64,000 nucleotides of DNA, from positions 526,602 through 590,601 of the forward strand of contig NZ_JARXVH010000007.1 in the NCBI RefSeq assembly GCF_029892565.1. The letters are read 5' to 3'. The stretch is from Streptomyces pseudovenezuelae (GTDB lineage: Bacteria > Actinomycetota > Actinomycetes > Streptomycetales > Streptomycetaceae). The notes beneath the pieces are model-generated. The model was not told the DNA's origin and did not search any database. It worked only from the letters and a program-made list of their open reading frames with translations. Both the position numbers and the translations under genes were made by a program. Shown in pieces: positions 27,305 through 36,435 of this stretch (position 1 is its first letter; each line of letters begins with the position of its first letter).

Positions 27305-28405
27305 TCAGACCCCCGCGTACGAGTGCTTGCCGGAGACGAAGATGTTGACGCCGTAGTAGTTGAACAGCCAGCAGCCGAACGCGATCAGGGCGAGGTAGGC
27401 GGCCTTGCGGCCCTTCCAGCCGGCCGTCGCGCGGGCGTGCAGGTAGCAGGCGTAGGCGACCCAGGTGATGAACGCCCAGGTCTCCTTCGGGTCCCAGCCC
27501 CAGTAGCGGCCCCACGCGGACTCGGCCCAGATGGCGCCCGCGATGATCGTGAACGTCCACAGCGGGAAGACGGCCGCGTTGACGCGGTAGGAGAACTTGT
27601 CCAGGGACGAGGACGCGGGCAGCCGCTCCATGACGGAGGTGGCGAAGGTGCCGGGCTTGCCGCCGTTCTCCAGCTTGGTCTCGTAGGAGTCCTTGAACAG
27701 GTAGAGGACCGTGCCGACGGCGCCCACGTAGAAGACCGCGCCGCACAGGATGGCGGTCGAGACGTGGATGTACAGCCAGTACGAGTGAAGGGCGGGAACC
27801 AACTGGTCACTGGCGGTGTACAAGACAGTGACGGCGATGCCGAGATCGAGGAGGACCGTCGTGATCAGGAACAGGCCGAGCCAGCGGACGTTCTTCTTCA
27901 GCGCGAGCAGCGTGAGGTACACGGCCACGGCGACGGTGGAGAAGGTGATGTTGAACTCGTACATGTTGCCCCACGGCGCCCGCTCCACCGAGGCGGCGCG
28001 AGCGATCACCCCGGAGAGCTGGACGAGAAAGGCGAGCACGGTGAGCGAGACGGCGATACGCCCGTAGAGGTCGCCCTGCGCGTCACCGCCGTGTGCCCCG
28101 GGCCCGTCCGGCACGTCCCGCGCACCGGCCGCGGAGCGTACGACGACGGTGGGCCGCTCCAGCACGGCGGTACCGCCGGCCTGCTGCACGGTGACGGCCG
28201 GCCGCTTGGCGGCGGCCTTCGCCTCCGGCGTGAGCGCGGCGGCCGTGCGGCCGACCCGGCTGCGGCTGCCGAAGAGCCATTCGGCGATGTACGCGAAGAA
28301 GGCCAGGGTGTAGACGGCCATCGCGGAGTAGATCAGCGTGTTGCTGATGTTCGCGAGGTGTTCGTTGGTCGCGGTGGCCAACTCGGTTCCGGCGGCGAGA
28401 GTCAC
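27305..28405 (-). CDS. ccsB: cytochrome c biogenesis protein CcsB/ResC
   Basis: A 366-residue polytopic protein. The haem-handling tryptophan-rich motif WGRYWGWDPKETWAF is intact, as is the conserved C-terminal NYYGVNIFVSGKHSYAG. It works with ResB as the System II synthetase that exports haem and attaches it to apocytochrome c. Its GTG start overlaps the resB stop (GTGA). It is the last gene of the leftward operon that starts with the TlpA/ResA gene. Confidence 0.95.
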   Translation of the reverse strand: MTLAAGTELATATNEHLANISNTLIYSAMAVYTLAFFAYIAEWLFGSRSRVGRTAAALTPEAKAAAKRPAVTVQQAGGTAVLERPTVVVRSAAGARDVPDGPGAHGGDAQGDLYGRIAVSLTVLAFLVQLSGVIARAASVERAPWGNMYEFNITFSTVAVAVYLTLLALKKNVRWLGLFLITTVLLDLGIAVTVLYTASDQLVPALHSYWLYIHVSTAILCGAVFYVGAVGTVLYLFKDSYETKLENGGKPGTFATSVMERLPASSSLDKFSYRVNAAVFPLWTFTIIAGAIWAESAWGRYWGWDPKETWAFITWVAYACYLHARATAGWKGRKAAYLALIAFGCWLFNYYGVNIFVSGKHSYAGV

Positions 28406-30180
28406 GTCTCAGCCCCTTCGGCAGGTACGGCTTCGGGTTCGGGGGTGGTGGGGTCTTGGTCGGTGGAGCTGGTTCGAGTGGTGGAGCCGGTGCGATCGGT
28501 GGTGCCGGTTCGATCGGTGGCGTCGGACTCCGGCGCGCCCGGTGTCTGGTCGTACAGGATCCCGGCGAGGTCGCCGAGTTCCTCGGGCAGTTTGGCGGAC
28601 TCGCTGCGGCCGAGCCCGGCCATCTCGACGACGGTGACGCCGTCGGGTCCCTGGGTCGCGCGCACCCAGACCCGGCGGCGCTGGATGAACAGGGAGGCGG
28701 CGAGGCCGAAGATCGCGGTGAGGGCGGCGCCGAGCGCCCAGTCGGTGCCGGGCTGCTGGACGACCTGGAAGTTGGCCCACTGCTTGGTGCCGGTGTAGGT
28801 GATCGACCCGGCGCCGTTCGGGAGCTTCATGGTCTCGCCGGGCTCCAGGTTCTCCCTGAGCTGGGCGCCCTTGGCGTCCTTGAACTCCTTCACGTGCGAC
28901 TTGTCGAGCTGGTACACGCTCTGCGGGATGCCGGAGTCGATGCCGAGGTCGCCGTGGTACGGCGTCAGGTTCAGCACCGGGTTCTCCAGCGCCGGGAAGG
29001 TCGAGGCCGTCTCGTTGCCCTTGGTGTAGGTGGGCAGGAAGAAGGCCGAGACGCCCAGCTGTTCGGTGACGCCCTTGGCGTTCCGGTAGCCGTCGAGGAC
29101 CTTGACCACACCGGTGGAGGTGACGTTGGAGTCGAGCGGGAGCATGGCCACGGCGTCGTTGTAGACGACCTTGCCCTTGCCGTCGCGGACGGTGATGACG
29201 GGCGCGTAGCCGTGGGCGGTGAGGTAGACCTTCGAGTCGCCGATGGTCAGCGGCTCGTTGACCTTGACGAGGGTCTTCTGGTCCTTGCCGTAGGCGCCCT
29301 TGGTGTAGGTGATGGCCGCCTGGTAGATGCGCGGGGTGCCCCGGTTGGGGCCGGTGGCCTCGTAGGTTCCGGTGAACTTGTTGAGGGTGAAGCTGAACGG
29401 CACCAGGTCGTCGGAGCTGAAGAGGTTGCCGGACTTGAAGTCGTCGTAGGAGATGAGGGTGTTGGAGAAGCCGTCGCCCTCGACGACGAGTTTGTTGCCC
29501 TCGGACTTGAAGAGCTGGCCCCAGGCGAAGGCGGTCAGCATCACGATCAGGGCGATGTGGAAGGCGAGGTTGCCGATCTCGCGCAGATAGCCCTTCTCGG
29601 CGGCGACGGCGTCACCGGCGAGGTGGGCGCGGAAGCGGCGCTTCTTCAGCAGCTTGAGCGCGGCCTCGCGGACCTGCTCGGGCTCGGTCTCGGTGCGCCA
29701 GGTGGTGTAGGCGGGCAGCCGGGTCAGCCGCTTGGGCGCGCCCGGCGGCCGGCCGCGCAGCTGGCCGACGAACTGCCAGGTGCGCGGAATGATGCAGCCG
29801 ATGAGGGAGACGAACAGCAGGATGTAGATCGACGAGAACCACACCGAGCTGTAGACGTGGAAGAGCCCGAGCCTGTCGTAGATCGGCGCGACGAAGGTGT
29901 GCGTCTTGCGGAAGTCGGCGACCTTGGTCTCGTCGATGCCGCTCTGCGGGATCAGCGAGCCGGGGATCGCGCCGAGCGACACCAGCAGGAGCAGCAGCAG
30001 CGCGACCCGCATCGAGGTGAGCTGGCGCCAGAACCAGCGGGCCCAGCCGATGACGCCGAGGGAGGGCAGGTTGGGCAGCTCCTCCTTGGGCGCGGTGGAC
30101 AGCTGGGAGCCGGCGGCGCCGAGGTCCTCGTCGGGGCGCTCGGGGGTCGCGCCGGAGCGGGTCTTGGAAGGCGTGCTCAT
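28402..30180 (-). CDS. resB: cytochrome c biogenesis protein ResB
   Basis: A 592-residue membrane protein. Several N-terminal transmembrane segments (TSMRVALLLLLLVSLGAIPG, SSIYILLFVSLIGCIIPRTW), a large extracytoplasmic domain and a final transmembrane segment (ALGAALTAIFGLAASLFIQR) match ResB/Ccs1. It partners CcsB in haem ligation to cytochrome c. The C-terminal tail has Thr/Ser/Asp repeats (RTGTTDRTGSTTRTSSTDQD), likely disordered. Confidence 0.95.
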   Translation of the reverse strand: MSTPSKTRSGATPERPDEDLGAAGSQLSTAPKEELPNLPSLGVIGWARWFWRQLTSMRVALLLLLLVSLGAIPGSLIPQSGIDETKVADFRKTHTFVAPIYDRLGLFHVYSSVWFSSIYILLFVSLIGCIIPRTWQFVGQLRGRPPGAPKRLTRLPAYTTWRTETEPEQVREAALKLLKKRRFRAHLAGDAVAAEKGYLREIGNLAFHIALIVMLTAFAWGQLFKSEGNKLVVEGDGFSNTLISYDDFKSGNLFSSDDLVPFSFTLNKFTGTYEATGPNRGTPRIYQAAITYTKGAYGKDQKTLVKVNEPLTIGDSKVYLTAHGYAPVITVRDGKGKVVYNDAVAMLPLDSNVTSTGVVKVLDGYRNAKGVTEQLGVSAFFLPTYTKGNETASTFPALENPVLNLTPYHGDLGIDSGIPQSVYQLDKSHVKEFKDAKGAQLRENLEPGETMKLPNGAGSITYTGTKQWANFQVVQQPGTDWALGAALTAIFGLAASLFIQRRRVWVRATQGPDGVTVVEMAGLGRSESAKLPEELGDLAGILYDQTPGAPESDATDRTGTTDRTGSTTRTSSTDQDPTTPEPEAVPAEGAET

Positions 30181-30183
30181 CGA

Positions 30184-30954
30184 TCAGATCCCCACAGTGA
30201 AGCCGGCGGACCAGGACTGCATGTCCTGCACGAGACGGTCCCAGGCGCCGGTGAGCAGCAGCAGACCGGTCACGATCATCATCGTGCCGCCGATCCGCAT
30301 CACCCAGACGTAGTGGCGCTTGACCCAGCCGAAGGCGCCGAGCGCCTTGCGGAAGGCGACCGCGGCGAGCACGAAGGGCAGGCCGAGGCCGAGACAGTAG
30401 GCGACGGTCAGTATGGCGCCGCGGCCGGCGCTCGACTGCTGCGAGGACAGCGCGAGCACGGAGGCGAGGGTCGGACCGATGCAGGGCGTCCAGCCGATGC
30501 CGAACAGCGCGCCGAGGAACGGAGCACCGGCCAGGCCCGCGACAGGCCGCCGGTGGAAGCGGAACTCGCGCTGGGTCATCCAGGGCATCAGGCCCATGAA
30601 GAAGACGCCCATGAGGATCATGAGCGAGCCCAACACCTTCGACAGGACGCCCTTGTTGTCCTGGAGGGTGTCGCCGAAGTAGCCGAACAGGGCGCCGCTG
30701 GAGACGAACACGGCGGTGAAGCCGAGGACGAAGAGGGAGGCGCCGGCGAGCATCCGGCCGCGCCGGGCCTCGGCCAGGTCGGTGCCGGTGACGCCGGTGA
30801 CGTAGGACAGATAGCCGGGGACCAGCGGCAGGACGCACGGGGAGAAGAAGGAGACGAGGCCGCCGAGCAGGGCGACGGGCAGGGCGACGAGGAGGGCGCC
30901 GTTGAGCACCGTGCCGTTGTATCCGGTCGCGGCGAGCGTGGTGACTGCGCTCAC
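30184..30954 (-). CDS. ccdA: cytochrome c biogenesis protein CcdA
   Basis: A 256-residue DsbD-beta/CcdA-type membrane protein with six hydrophobic segments. The conserved region SFFSPCVLPLVPGYLSYVTG carries the first redox Cys and GIGWTPCIGPTLASVLAL the second. It passes electrons across the membrane to ResA so that haem-binding cysteines of apocytochrome are kept reduced. The GTG start lies one base after the TlpA/ResA stop. Confidence 0.93.
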   Translation of the reverse strand: MSAVTTLAATGYNGTVLNGALLVALPVALLGGLVSFFSPCVLPLVPGYLSYVTGVTGTDLAEARRGRMLAGASLFVLGFTAVFVSSGALFGYFGDTLQDNKGVLSKVLGSLMILMGVFFMGLMPWMTQREFRFHRRPVAGLAGAPFLGALFGIGWTPCIGPTLASVLALSSQQSSAGRGAILTVAYCLGLGLPFVLAAVAFRKALGAFGWVKRHYVWVMRIGGTMMIVTGLLLLTGAWDRLVQDMQSWSAGFTVGI

Positions 30955-30955
30955 G

Positions 30956-31573
30956 TCACTTCTCCGCGAGGACCGGGTCGATCATCTTGCGCAGCTTGTC
31001 CTCGCTGAGCGCGGCCAGCGAGCGGGCGGCGATCTTCCCTTCCCGGTCGAGGACGAGCGTGGAGGGGATGGCCTGCGGGTTGAGCGTGCCCTTCTTGAAG
31101 CGGAGCATCAGCTTGCCCGTCGGGTCGTACAGGCTGGGGAAGGTGACGCCCTGCTGCTTCTCGAAGGCGGCGGCGCTGGAGGTCTTGGTGTCCCGGGTGT
31201 TGATGCCGACGAACTGGACGCCCTTGGCCTGGAGGTCCTGGTAGACCTTCTCCAGATTGGGCGCCTCGGCGCGGCACGGCGCGCACCAGGAGCCCCACAC
31301 GTTCAGGACGACGATCTTGCCTTTGTAGGAGGCGACGTCGAGCTGCTCGCCGTCGACGGTCTTGCCGGACAGGTCGGGGGCCGCGGCTCTCTGGCCCTTC
31401 TCGGCGGTGGAGATGCCGTCCTTGCCCATCACGAAGTTGGTGTCACCGCCCCCGCCGGAGGTGCCGCCGGAACCGCACGCGGTCAGGGTCAGCGCGGCAG
31501 TTGCGGCCACCGCGCCGAGCAGGGTGGCACGGCTACGGTTCGAGCACTGGGGGGCGCGGCTGGCGGCACTCAT
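30956..31573 (-). CDS. TlpA/ResA-like thioredoxin lipoprotein
   Basis: A 205-residue thiol-disulphide protein. It has a lipoprotein signal (lipobox LTAC) and the redox centre WCAPCRAEAP. The fold elements GKIVVLNVWGSWCAPC and IPSTLVLDREGKI are typical of TlpA/ResA. It reduces the haem-binding cysteines of apocytochrome c outside the membrane. It heads the run TlpA-CcdA-ResB-CcsB, each separated by at most four bases or overlapping. Confidence 0.92.
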   Translation of the reverse strand: MSAASRAPQCSNRSRATLLGAVAATAALTLTACGSGGTSGGGGDTNFVMGKDGISTAEKGQRAAAPDLSGKTVDGEQLDVASYKGKIVVLNVWGSWCAPCRAEAPNLEKVYQDLQAKGVQFVGINTRDTKTSSAAAFEKQQGVTFPSLYDPTGKLMLRFKKGTLNPQAIPSTLVLDREGKIAARSLAALSEDKLRKMIDPVLAEK

Positions 31574-31675
31574 GTGAAAAGTTTCGCATGCCCGTTCTGG
31601 GGATCTTGCCCACCCCCCTCACAGACACCTGGCGGGCGGAAACCCGCATTTCAGGCGGCCTGCCAGGGGCCTTTC

Positions 31676-32974
31676 TCACGCGGCCTTCCCGGACTCGGTC
31701 GACGAGCCCGACGAAGGGGTGCCCGAGGGGCTGGTGATGAAGCTCTTCCAGCCGCTGGCCGGCGCCTGCCCGACATCGAGGCCGCGCAGCTGCTCCAGCA
31801 CCTCGGGCTTCTGCACGTCCATCCAGTCGACGAACTGCCGGAAGGAGACCATGCGTACGTCCTCGCCCTTCTCCTTCTCCTTGGCGATGTACTTGAACGC
31901 CTCCTCGACGGCGTCCATGTAGAGGCCGCCGTTCCACTGCTCGAAGTGGTTGCCGATGAAGAAGGGCGCGCGGTTGCTCTCGTAGGCCCGCTTGAAGCCG
32001 GATATGTAGGACTGGGCGGCCTGGGTGCGCCAGCCCGGGTAGTTGTAGGCGGGCGCGTTGGTGGAGTTGACGGACTGGTTGGCGAGCATGTTGTAGTCCA
32101 TCGACAGGACCTCGAAGCTGTGCCCGGGGAACGGGATCGCCTGCAGCGGCAGGTCCCAGATGCCCAGCTTCTTCTGCGGCCAGACCTGACGGCCGCCGGG
32201 CGAGGAGGCGTCGTAGCGCCAGCCGAGTTCCTTGGCGGTGGGCAGCAGGTTGTCCTGGCCGAGCAGACAGGGCGTACGACCGCCGACGAGTTCCTTCTCG
32301 TAGTCGAAGGGCAGGGCCGGCAGATCGGTCCACCCACTGTTGCTGCGCCACTCCTTGACGAACGACTTCGCCTGCTCGATCTCGCTCTTCCACTGCTGGG
32401 ACGTCCAGTTGCCGACGGTGCCGTAGCCGCCGCAGAAGTGGCCGTTGAAGTGGGTGCCGATCTCGTGCCCTTCGAGCCAGGCGCGGCGGACGTTGGTCAG
32501 CGTGGCCTTGATGTGCTCGTCGGTGAGGTAGCCGATGTCGGAGGCGCCGCGCGGGTTGTTCGGCGGGTTGTAGAGGCGCTTCTTCGACTCGGGCAGCAGG
32601 TACACCCCGGAGAGGAAGAAGGTCATGGACGCGCCGTGCTGCTTCGCCAGGTCGAGGAAGCGGGGGAAGAGGCCGTTGCCGACCTCGCCGGCGCCGTCCC
32701 AGGAGAAGATCACGAACTGGGGCGGGGTCTGGCCGGGCTCCAGCGGCTCGGGCTTGGCCGGCTGGTGGGGCTGCTTGCCGGTGAAGGAGGTCGACCCGTC
32801 ACCGAGGGGGCGGACGGGGTGCGTCGTCGGCTTCTTGGTGCCGCCCCCGCTTCCGGAACCTCCGGCGTGGCTGGACCCGCCCGACCCCGTGAGGGTGCCG
32901 CAGCCCGCGAGCCCGGCGGCGGCCACCGCACCCGCACCGGCTCCGAGCATTCCCCGTCGAGTGAGACTCCGCAT
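31676..32974 (-). CDS. polysaccharide deacetylase-like Tat lipoprotein
   Basis: A 432-residue exported protein. The signal contains LTRRGMLGAGAGAVAAAGLAGC, a twin-arginine lipoprotein signal, then a Gly/Ser-rich linker. The NodB-like fold is visible (FVIFSWDGAGEVGNG, where the usual TFDDGP stands, and GHEIGTHFNGH for the metal-binding histidines), so metal binding may be retained with an altered first motif. Sequence from about residue 115 resembles Streptomyces proteins annotated as polysaccharide deacetylases. ATG 32974 is chosen because it gives a clean signal. Confidence 0.78.
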   Translation of the reverse strand: MRSLTRRGMLGAGAGAVAAAGLAGCGTLTGSGGSSHAGGSGSGGGTKKPTTHPVRPLGDGSTSFTGKQPHQPAKPEPLEPGQTPPQFVIFSWDGAGEVGNGLFPRFLDLAKQHGASMTFFLSGVYLLPESKKRLYNPPNNPRGASDIGYLTDEHIKATLTNVRRAWLEGHEIGTHFNGHFCGGYGTVGNWTSQQWKSEIEQAKSFVKEWRSNSGWTDLPALPFDYEKELVGGRTPCLLGQDNLLPTAKELGWRYDASSPGGRQVWPQKKLGIWDLPLQAIPFPGHSFEVLSMDYNMLANQSVNSTNAPAYNYPGWRTQAAQSYISGFKRAYESNRAPFFIGNHFEQWNGGLYMDAVEEAFKYIAKEKEKGEDVRMVSFRQFVDWMDVQKPEVLEQLRGLDVGQAPASGWKSFITSPSGTPSSGSSTESGKAA

Positions 32975-33145
32975 TGCTTCCCCATCCGTCGCGTCCTCTG
33001 TGGTCAACCTGTGAGAGGACGCGTCGGACGGGAAAGTTCGCTGGGGACTATCCGCGTTCCGAGACAAACGTCACGGAACCGTCTCAGCGCTGATGGAGTC
33101 GTCCCGGCGCTGACGGAGTCGTCTCCGCGCCGATCGGGCGGATCG

Positions 33146-33844
33146 TCAGGCGCCGAAGGCCTTGTCCTTCCCCTTCACCGGCTTGGCGCCGGCGAGGAGA
33201 TGGGCCGGGACGAGGTCGCGGGCGGGCTCGGTGTAGCCGACGGACACGATCTTGTCGCCCCGGTAGGTGAAGGTCGTCAGGGAGGCGAGCGTGCACTGCC
33301 GCTTGCGCGGGTCGTGCCACAGCCGCCGCTTCTCGACGTAGGACCGCACGATCCAGATCGGCAGCTGGTGGCTGACGACCACGGCCTCGTGCCCGCGCGC
33401 CCGGTCCTTGGCCGCGTCCAGCGCGCCCATCATCCGCACCACCTGGTCGACGTAGGGCTCACCCCACGACGGCCGGAACGGATTGACGAGGTGCTTCCAG
33501 TTCTCCGGCTTCTTCAGCGCCCCGTCCCCGACCCCGAACGTCTTGCCCTGGAAGACGTTGTCGGCCTCGATGAGCCGCTCGTCGGTCGCGAGGTCGAGCC
33601 CGTGCGCCTTGGCGATCGGCGTCGCCGTCTCCTGGGCCCGCTCCAGCGGCGACGCGACGACGTACGTCACATCGCGCGGCGCGAGATGCTCGGCGACCCG
33701 GTCGGCCATCTGCCGCCCGAGCTCGGACAGGTGGTAGCCGGGCAGCCGCCCGTAGAGCACCCCGTCCGGGTTGGCGACCTCGCCGTGCCGCATCAGGTGT
33801 ACGACGGTGAGGTCGCTGCCGGCCGTGTTGTCGCTGTCGCTCAT
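33146..33844 (-). CDS. histidine phosphatase family protein
   Basis: A 232-residue phosphoglycerate-mutase-like enzyme. The phosphohistidine motif LMRHGEVANP is at about residues 17-26, and AVVVSHQLPIW carries the second catalytic His. The substrate is unknown. The ATG overlaps the hemL stop (ATGA), so expression is coupled to tetrapyrrole synthesis, a common arrangement in Streptomyces. Confidence 0.9.
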   Translation of the reverse strand: MSDSDNTAGSDLTVVHLMRHGEVANPDGVLYGRLPGYHLSELGRQMADRVAEHLAPRDVTYVVASPLERAQETATPIAKAHGLDLATDERLIEADNVFQGKTFGVGDGALKKPENWKHLVNPFRPSWGEPYVDQVVRMMGALDAAKDRARGHEAVVVSHQLPIWIVRSYVEKRRLWHDPRKRQCTLASLTTFTYRGDKIVSVGYTEPARDLVPAHLLAGAKPVKGKDKAFGA

Positions 33845-35160
33845 GCTGAGGTGGCCTCCGCCGCCGCTCGGGCCGCCGCCGGGAGGGCGTCGGCGATGCG
33901 CTGCACGGCCCGCTCGTCGTGGGCCGTGGACACGAACCAGGACTCGAAGGACGAGGGCGGCAGATAGACGCCCTGCGCCAGCATCGAGTGGAAGAAGGCG
34001 GTGAAGCGGAAGGACTCCTGCCCCTTGGCGTCCTCGTAGTCGCGCACCGACCGGTCCACGAAGAAGACGGAGAACATGTTGGAGGCGTTCTGCACGCGGT
34101 GCGCGACGCCCTCCTTGCCGAGCGCCTCCGTCACGAGCGACTGGATCTGCTCGGACACGGCGTCGACCTTGACGTAGGCGGCGTCGTCGAGAAGCCGCAA
34201 CTGCGCGAGGCCGGCCGCGGTGGCGACGGGATTACCGGAGAGGGTGCCGGCCTGGTAGACGGGCCCGGCGGGGGCGAGCCGCGCCATGACGTCTTCCCGC
34301 CCTCCGAAGGCGGCGGCGGGGAAGCCACCGCCCATCACCTTGCCGAAGGTCATCAGGTCGGGCCGGACGCCGTCGATGCCGTACCACCCGGCGCGGCTGG
34401 TGCGGAACCCGGTCATGACCTCGTCGGAGATGAACAGCGCGCCGTTCTTCGCGCACGCGTCCTTCAGCCCCTGGTTGAACCCGGGCTTCGGCGGGACGAC
34501 GCCCATGTTGCCGGGCGAGGCCTCGGTGATCACGCAGGCGATCTCGCCGGGGTGCCGGTGGAAGGCCTCGTTGACGGCTTCGAGGTCGTTGTACGGCAGC
34601 ACGATGGTGTCGGCGGCCTGGGCCCCGGTGACGCCGGGGGTATCGGGCAGAGCGAACGTCGCCACCCCACTCCCGGCCGCGGCGAGCAGCGAATCGACGT
34701 GACCGTGATAACACCCGGCGAACTTGATGACCTTGGCCCGCTGAGTGAACCCACGAGCGAGCCGAATGGCGCTCATGGTCGCCTCGGTCCCGCTGCTGAC
34801 GAGCCGCACCTGCTGCACGGGCTCGACCCGGGCGACGATCTCCTCGGCGAGCGCGACCTCGCCCTCACCGGGCGTGCCGAAGGAGGTGCCGCGCGAGACG
34901 GCCCGCTGCACGGCGTCGATCACCTCGGGGTGCGAGTGCCCGAGGATCATCGGCCCCCAGGAGCACACGAGGTCGACGTACTCCCGCCCGTCCGCGTCCG
35001 TCAGATACGGACCGGTACCGGACACCATGAACCGGGGCGTGCCGCCGACGGCGCGGAAGGCGCGCACCGGCGAGTTCACGCCGCCCGGCGTGACGACGGA
35101 CGCACGGTCGAACAGGGCCTGTGAGACAGGCGCTTCGTATGAATAAGGCAGTTCGCTCAT
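33841..35160 (-). CDS. hemL: glutamate-1-semialdehyde 2,1-aminomutase
   Basis: A 439-residue class III aminotransferase-fold enzyme that makes 5-aminolevulinate, the first committed haem precursor in the C5 route. The PLP lysine is in LMTFGKVMGGGFPAAAFGG (about residue 270), with RFMVSGTGPYLTDADGREYV near the N-terminus. The ATG at 35160 gives the usual family length. The position just upstream of the cytochrome c maturation genes links haem supply to cytochrome assembly. Confidence 0.95.
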   Translation of the reverse strand: MSELPYSYEAPVSQALFDRASVVTPGGVNSPVRAFRAVGGTPRFMVSGTGPYLTDADGREYVDLVCSWGPMILGHSHPEVIDAVQRAVSRGTSFGTPGEGEVALAEEIVARVEPVQQVRLVSSGTEATMSAIRLARGFTQRAKVIKFAGCYHGHVDSLLAAAGSGVATFALPDTPGVTGAQAADTIVLPYNDLEAVNEAFHRHPGEIACVITEASPGNMGVVPPKPGFNQGLKDACAKNGALFISDEVMTGFRTSRAGWYGIDGVRPDLMTFGKVMGGGFPAAAFGGREDVMARLAPAGPVYQAGTLSGNPVATAAGLAQLRLLDDAAYVKVDAVSEQIQSLVTEALGKEGVAHRVQNASNMFSVFFVDRSVRDYEDAKGQESFRFTAFFHSMLAQGVYLPPSSFESWFVSTAHDERAVQRIADALPAAARAAAEATSA

Positions 35161-35739
35161 GACCTGCGACTTCTCCGACCTTCTCCGTCTTTCTCCGACT
35201 TCACGGACTCCGCTTGCCTGTGACCTCCTCAGGGTAGGCCAGGGGGCGCGGGGGGCCGGGGGCACGCCTGCGGACCGGGGAGCCGCCCACCTGACCAACT
35301 GCCCGATCCCCGACCGTTGGGCCACTATTCGGCCATCGACCGACCACGCCCCGACCATGGGCAGGCCACCGCCCCCGGGCGATCTGCGAGACTGGAACGT
35401 GATACACACAGCTCACAGATGCCATCGTGTACGGGGGCTGCGAAGATCCTGCGGACAGGTGTTTCAACGCACGTTTCGGCGGGCGGCCGTGGGGGAGGTC
35501 ACTGACACGATGATCGGGTTGCGCGGCGGGGGCCACGCGTCCTAGAAAAGCAGTCGGGTGGAGATATGCATCGCGGTGGCGGACTGGGCGAGGGGACCGA
35601 CGACCTGGGTCCTCGACGTGCCCGAGGGGGAAAGCACCGACGCGAGGCGGAGGATTCGAACGAAGCACGTCTGCCGGACGCGCGTCAGGCACACAGTGAG
35701 CGCCTCAGGGCGGGGAGCAGGAATGGTGGTCGGGTGGGG
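35161..35739. other. intergenic region upstream of hemL and the 35740 gene
   Basis: A 579-base gap between divergent genes. It should hold promoters for both. No clear gene, RNA or repeat is seen. One in-frame upstream ATG at 35566, with GGTGGAG just before it, would extend the next protein by 58 residues of low-complexity, Arg/Gly-rich sequence. Confidence 0.5.
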
Positions 35740-36171
35740 GTGACGTACAAGTACTTCGGCGCGCCGGACGGCGCGACCGCCGCCCGCGTCCCGATCTCGA
35801 TGCGCCCCGAGGAGTTGGGCGGCGACGAGCTCGGGATGAACGGCATGTTCACCAAGATCAAGCCGGAGACGATGGCGGCGATGGTCCTGACCGGCATCGA
35901 GGGCGTCCCCCTCCACAAGGTGCCGCCCCTGGAACTGGTCGTCCTCCACCCCGACTACGCCGTGGTCAAACTCCCGATGACGGTCGTCGACCCACTGCGC
36001 GGCATAGGCGAGGAAGCGGTCGGCGCGGCAGCGTTCATCTGGTCGACGGTCCCGGACCGGGGCGGGCCCCGGGACGCCTTCAATGTGTACCAACTGCTGC
36101 ATGAATGGCAGGACTTCAGCCACCGGTTGCATGAGGCGGGGCATCAGCCTTATTGCCTTGTCTGGCCGTGA
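35740..36171 (+). CDS. conserved hypothetical protein of Streptomyces
   Basis: A 143-residue cytoplasmic protein without a recognised domain. It starts VTYKYFGAPDGATAARVPIS, contains GGDELGMNGMFTKIKPETMA and ends HRLHEAGHQPYCLVWP. The composition is that of a compact globular protein, and I know it as a conserved family in Streptomyces with no function. GTG 35740 is the conservative start; ATG 35566 is an alternative. A terminator follows at 36207-36228. Confidence 0.7.
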   Translation: MTYKYFGAPDGATAARVPISMRPEELGGDELGMNGMFTKIKPETMAAMVLTGIEGVPLHKVPPLELVVLHPDYAVVKLPMTVVDPLRGIGEEAVGAAAFIWSTVPDRGGPRDAFNVYQLLHEWQDFSHRLHEAGHQPYCLVWP

Positions 36172-36206
36172 GCTAGAGATTCGCTGGTAAGGATTCGCTG
36201 GTAGCG

Positions 36207-36228
36207 GGCGGGGTTTTCGGACCCCGCC
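36207..36228 (+). terminator. rho-independent-like terminator
   Basis: Stem GGCGGGGT (36207-36214) and ACCCCGCC (36221-36228), loop of six, followed by TTTGT. It lies 36 bases after the preceding stop codon. Just upstream, GATTCGCTGGTA occurs twice (36178-36189 and 36192-36203). Confidence 0.65.
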
Positions 36229-36235
36229 TTTGTCG

Positions 36236-36435
36236 TGTCGGCGGGGGCACGGCTGCGCCGACTTGTACACCCGGTACTGATCGATCTCGGCGGACGGCCA
36301 GGTCGTGCAGGCCACCCGACTCCCCACCGCCAGGGCCGGCGACACCACGATCAACAGCACGCCCCTGAGCCGCGGTCGACCTGTCCAACGCGGTTCGTCC
36401 ACTCTGGGCTCCGAGTGCGCCCACGTCCCGCTCAT
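36236..36435 (-). pseudogene. 3'-truncated remnant of a small exported-protein gene
   Basis: An open frame from ATG 36435 reads MSGTWAHSEPRVDEP, then a membrane segment LRGVLLIVVSPALAVGSRVA, then a motif WPSAEIDQYRVYKSAQPCP. That last part resembles the start of a family of Streptomyces membrane proteins with a short tail after the Tyr/Cys-containing stretch. After about 20 more residues the frame runs into the terminator at 36228 and looks non-coding. I infer that the 3' part was lost at the boundary between the haem block and the P450 cluster. No good Shine-Dalgarno precedes the ATG. Confidence 0.4.

Noticed and set aside
30902..33967. A 1021-codon plus-strand open frame across the TlpA, deacetylase and phosphatase genes
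   Set aside because: Antisense to recognised genes; Arg/Gly/Val-rich composition typical of a shadow frame.
35640..35730. A TTCGAAT-like T-loop on the minus strand suggesting a tRNA
   Set aside because: The five bases on each side of the loop do not pair, and no acceptor stem or anticodon arm can be placed.
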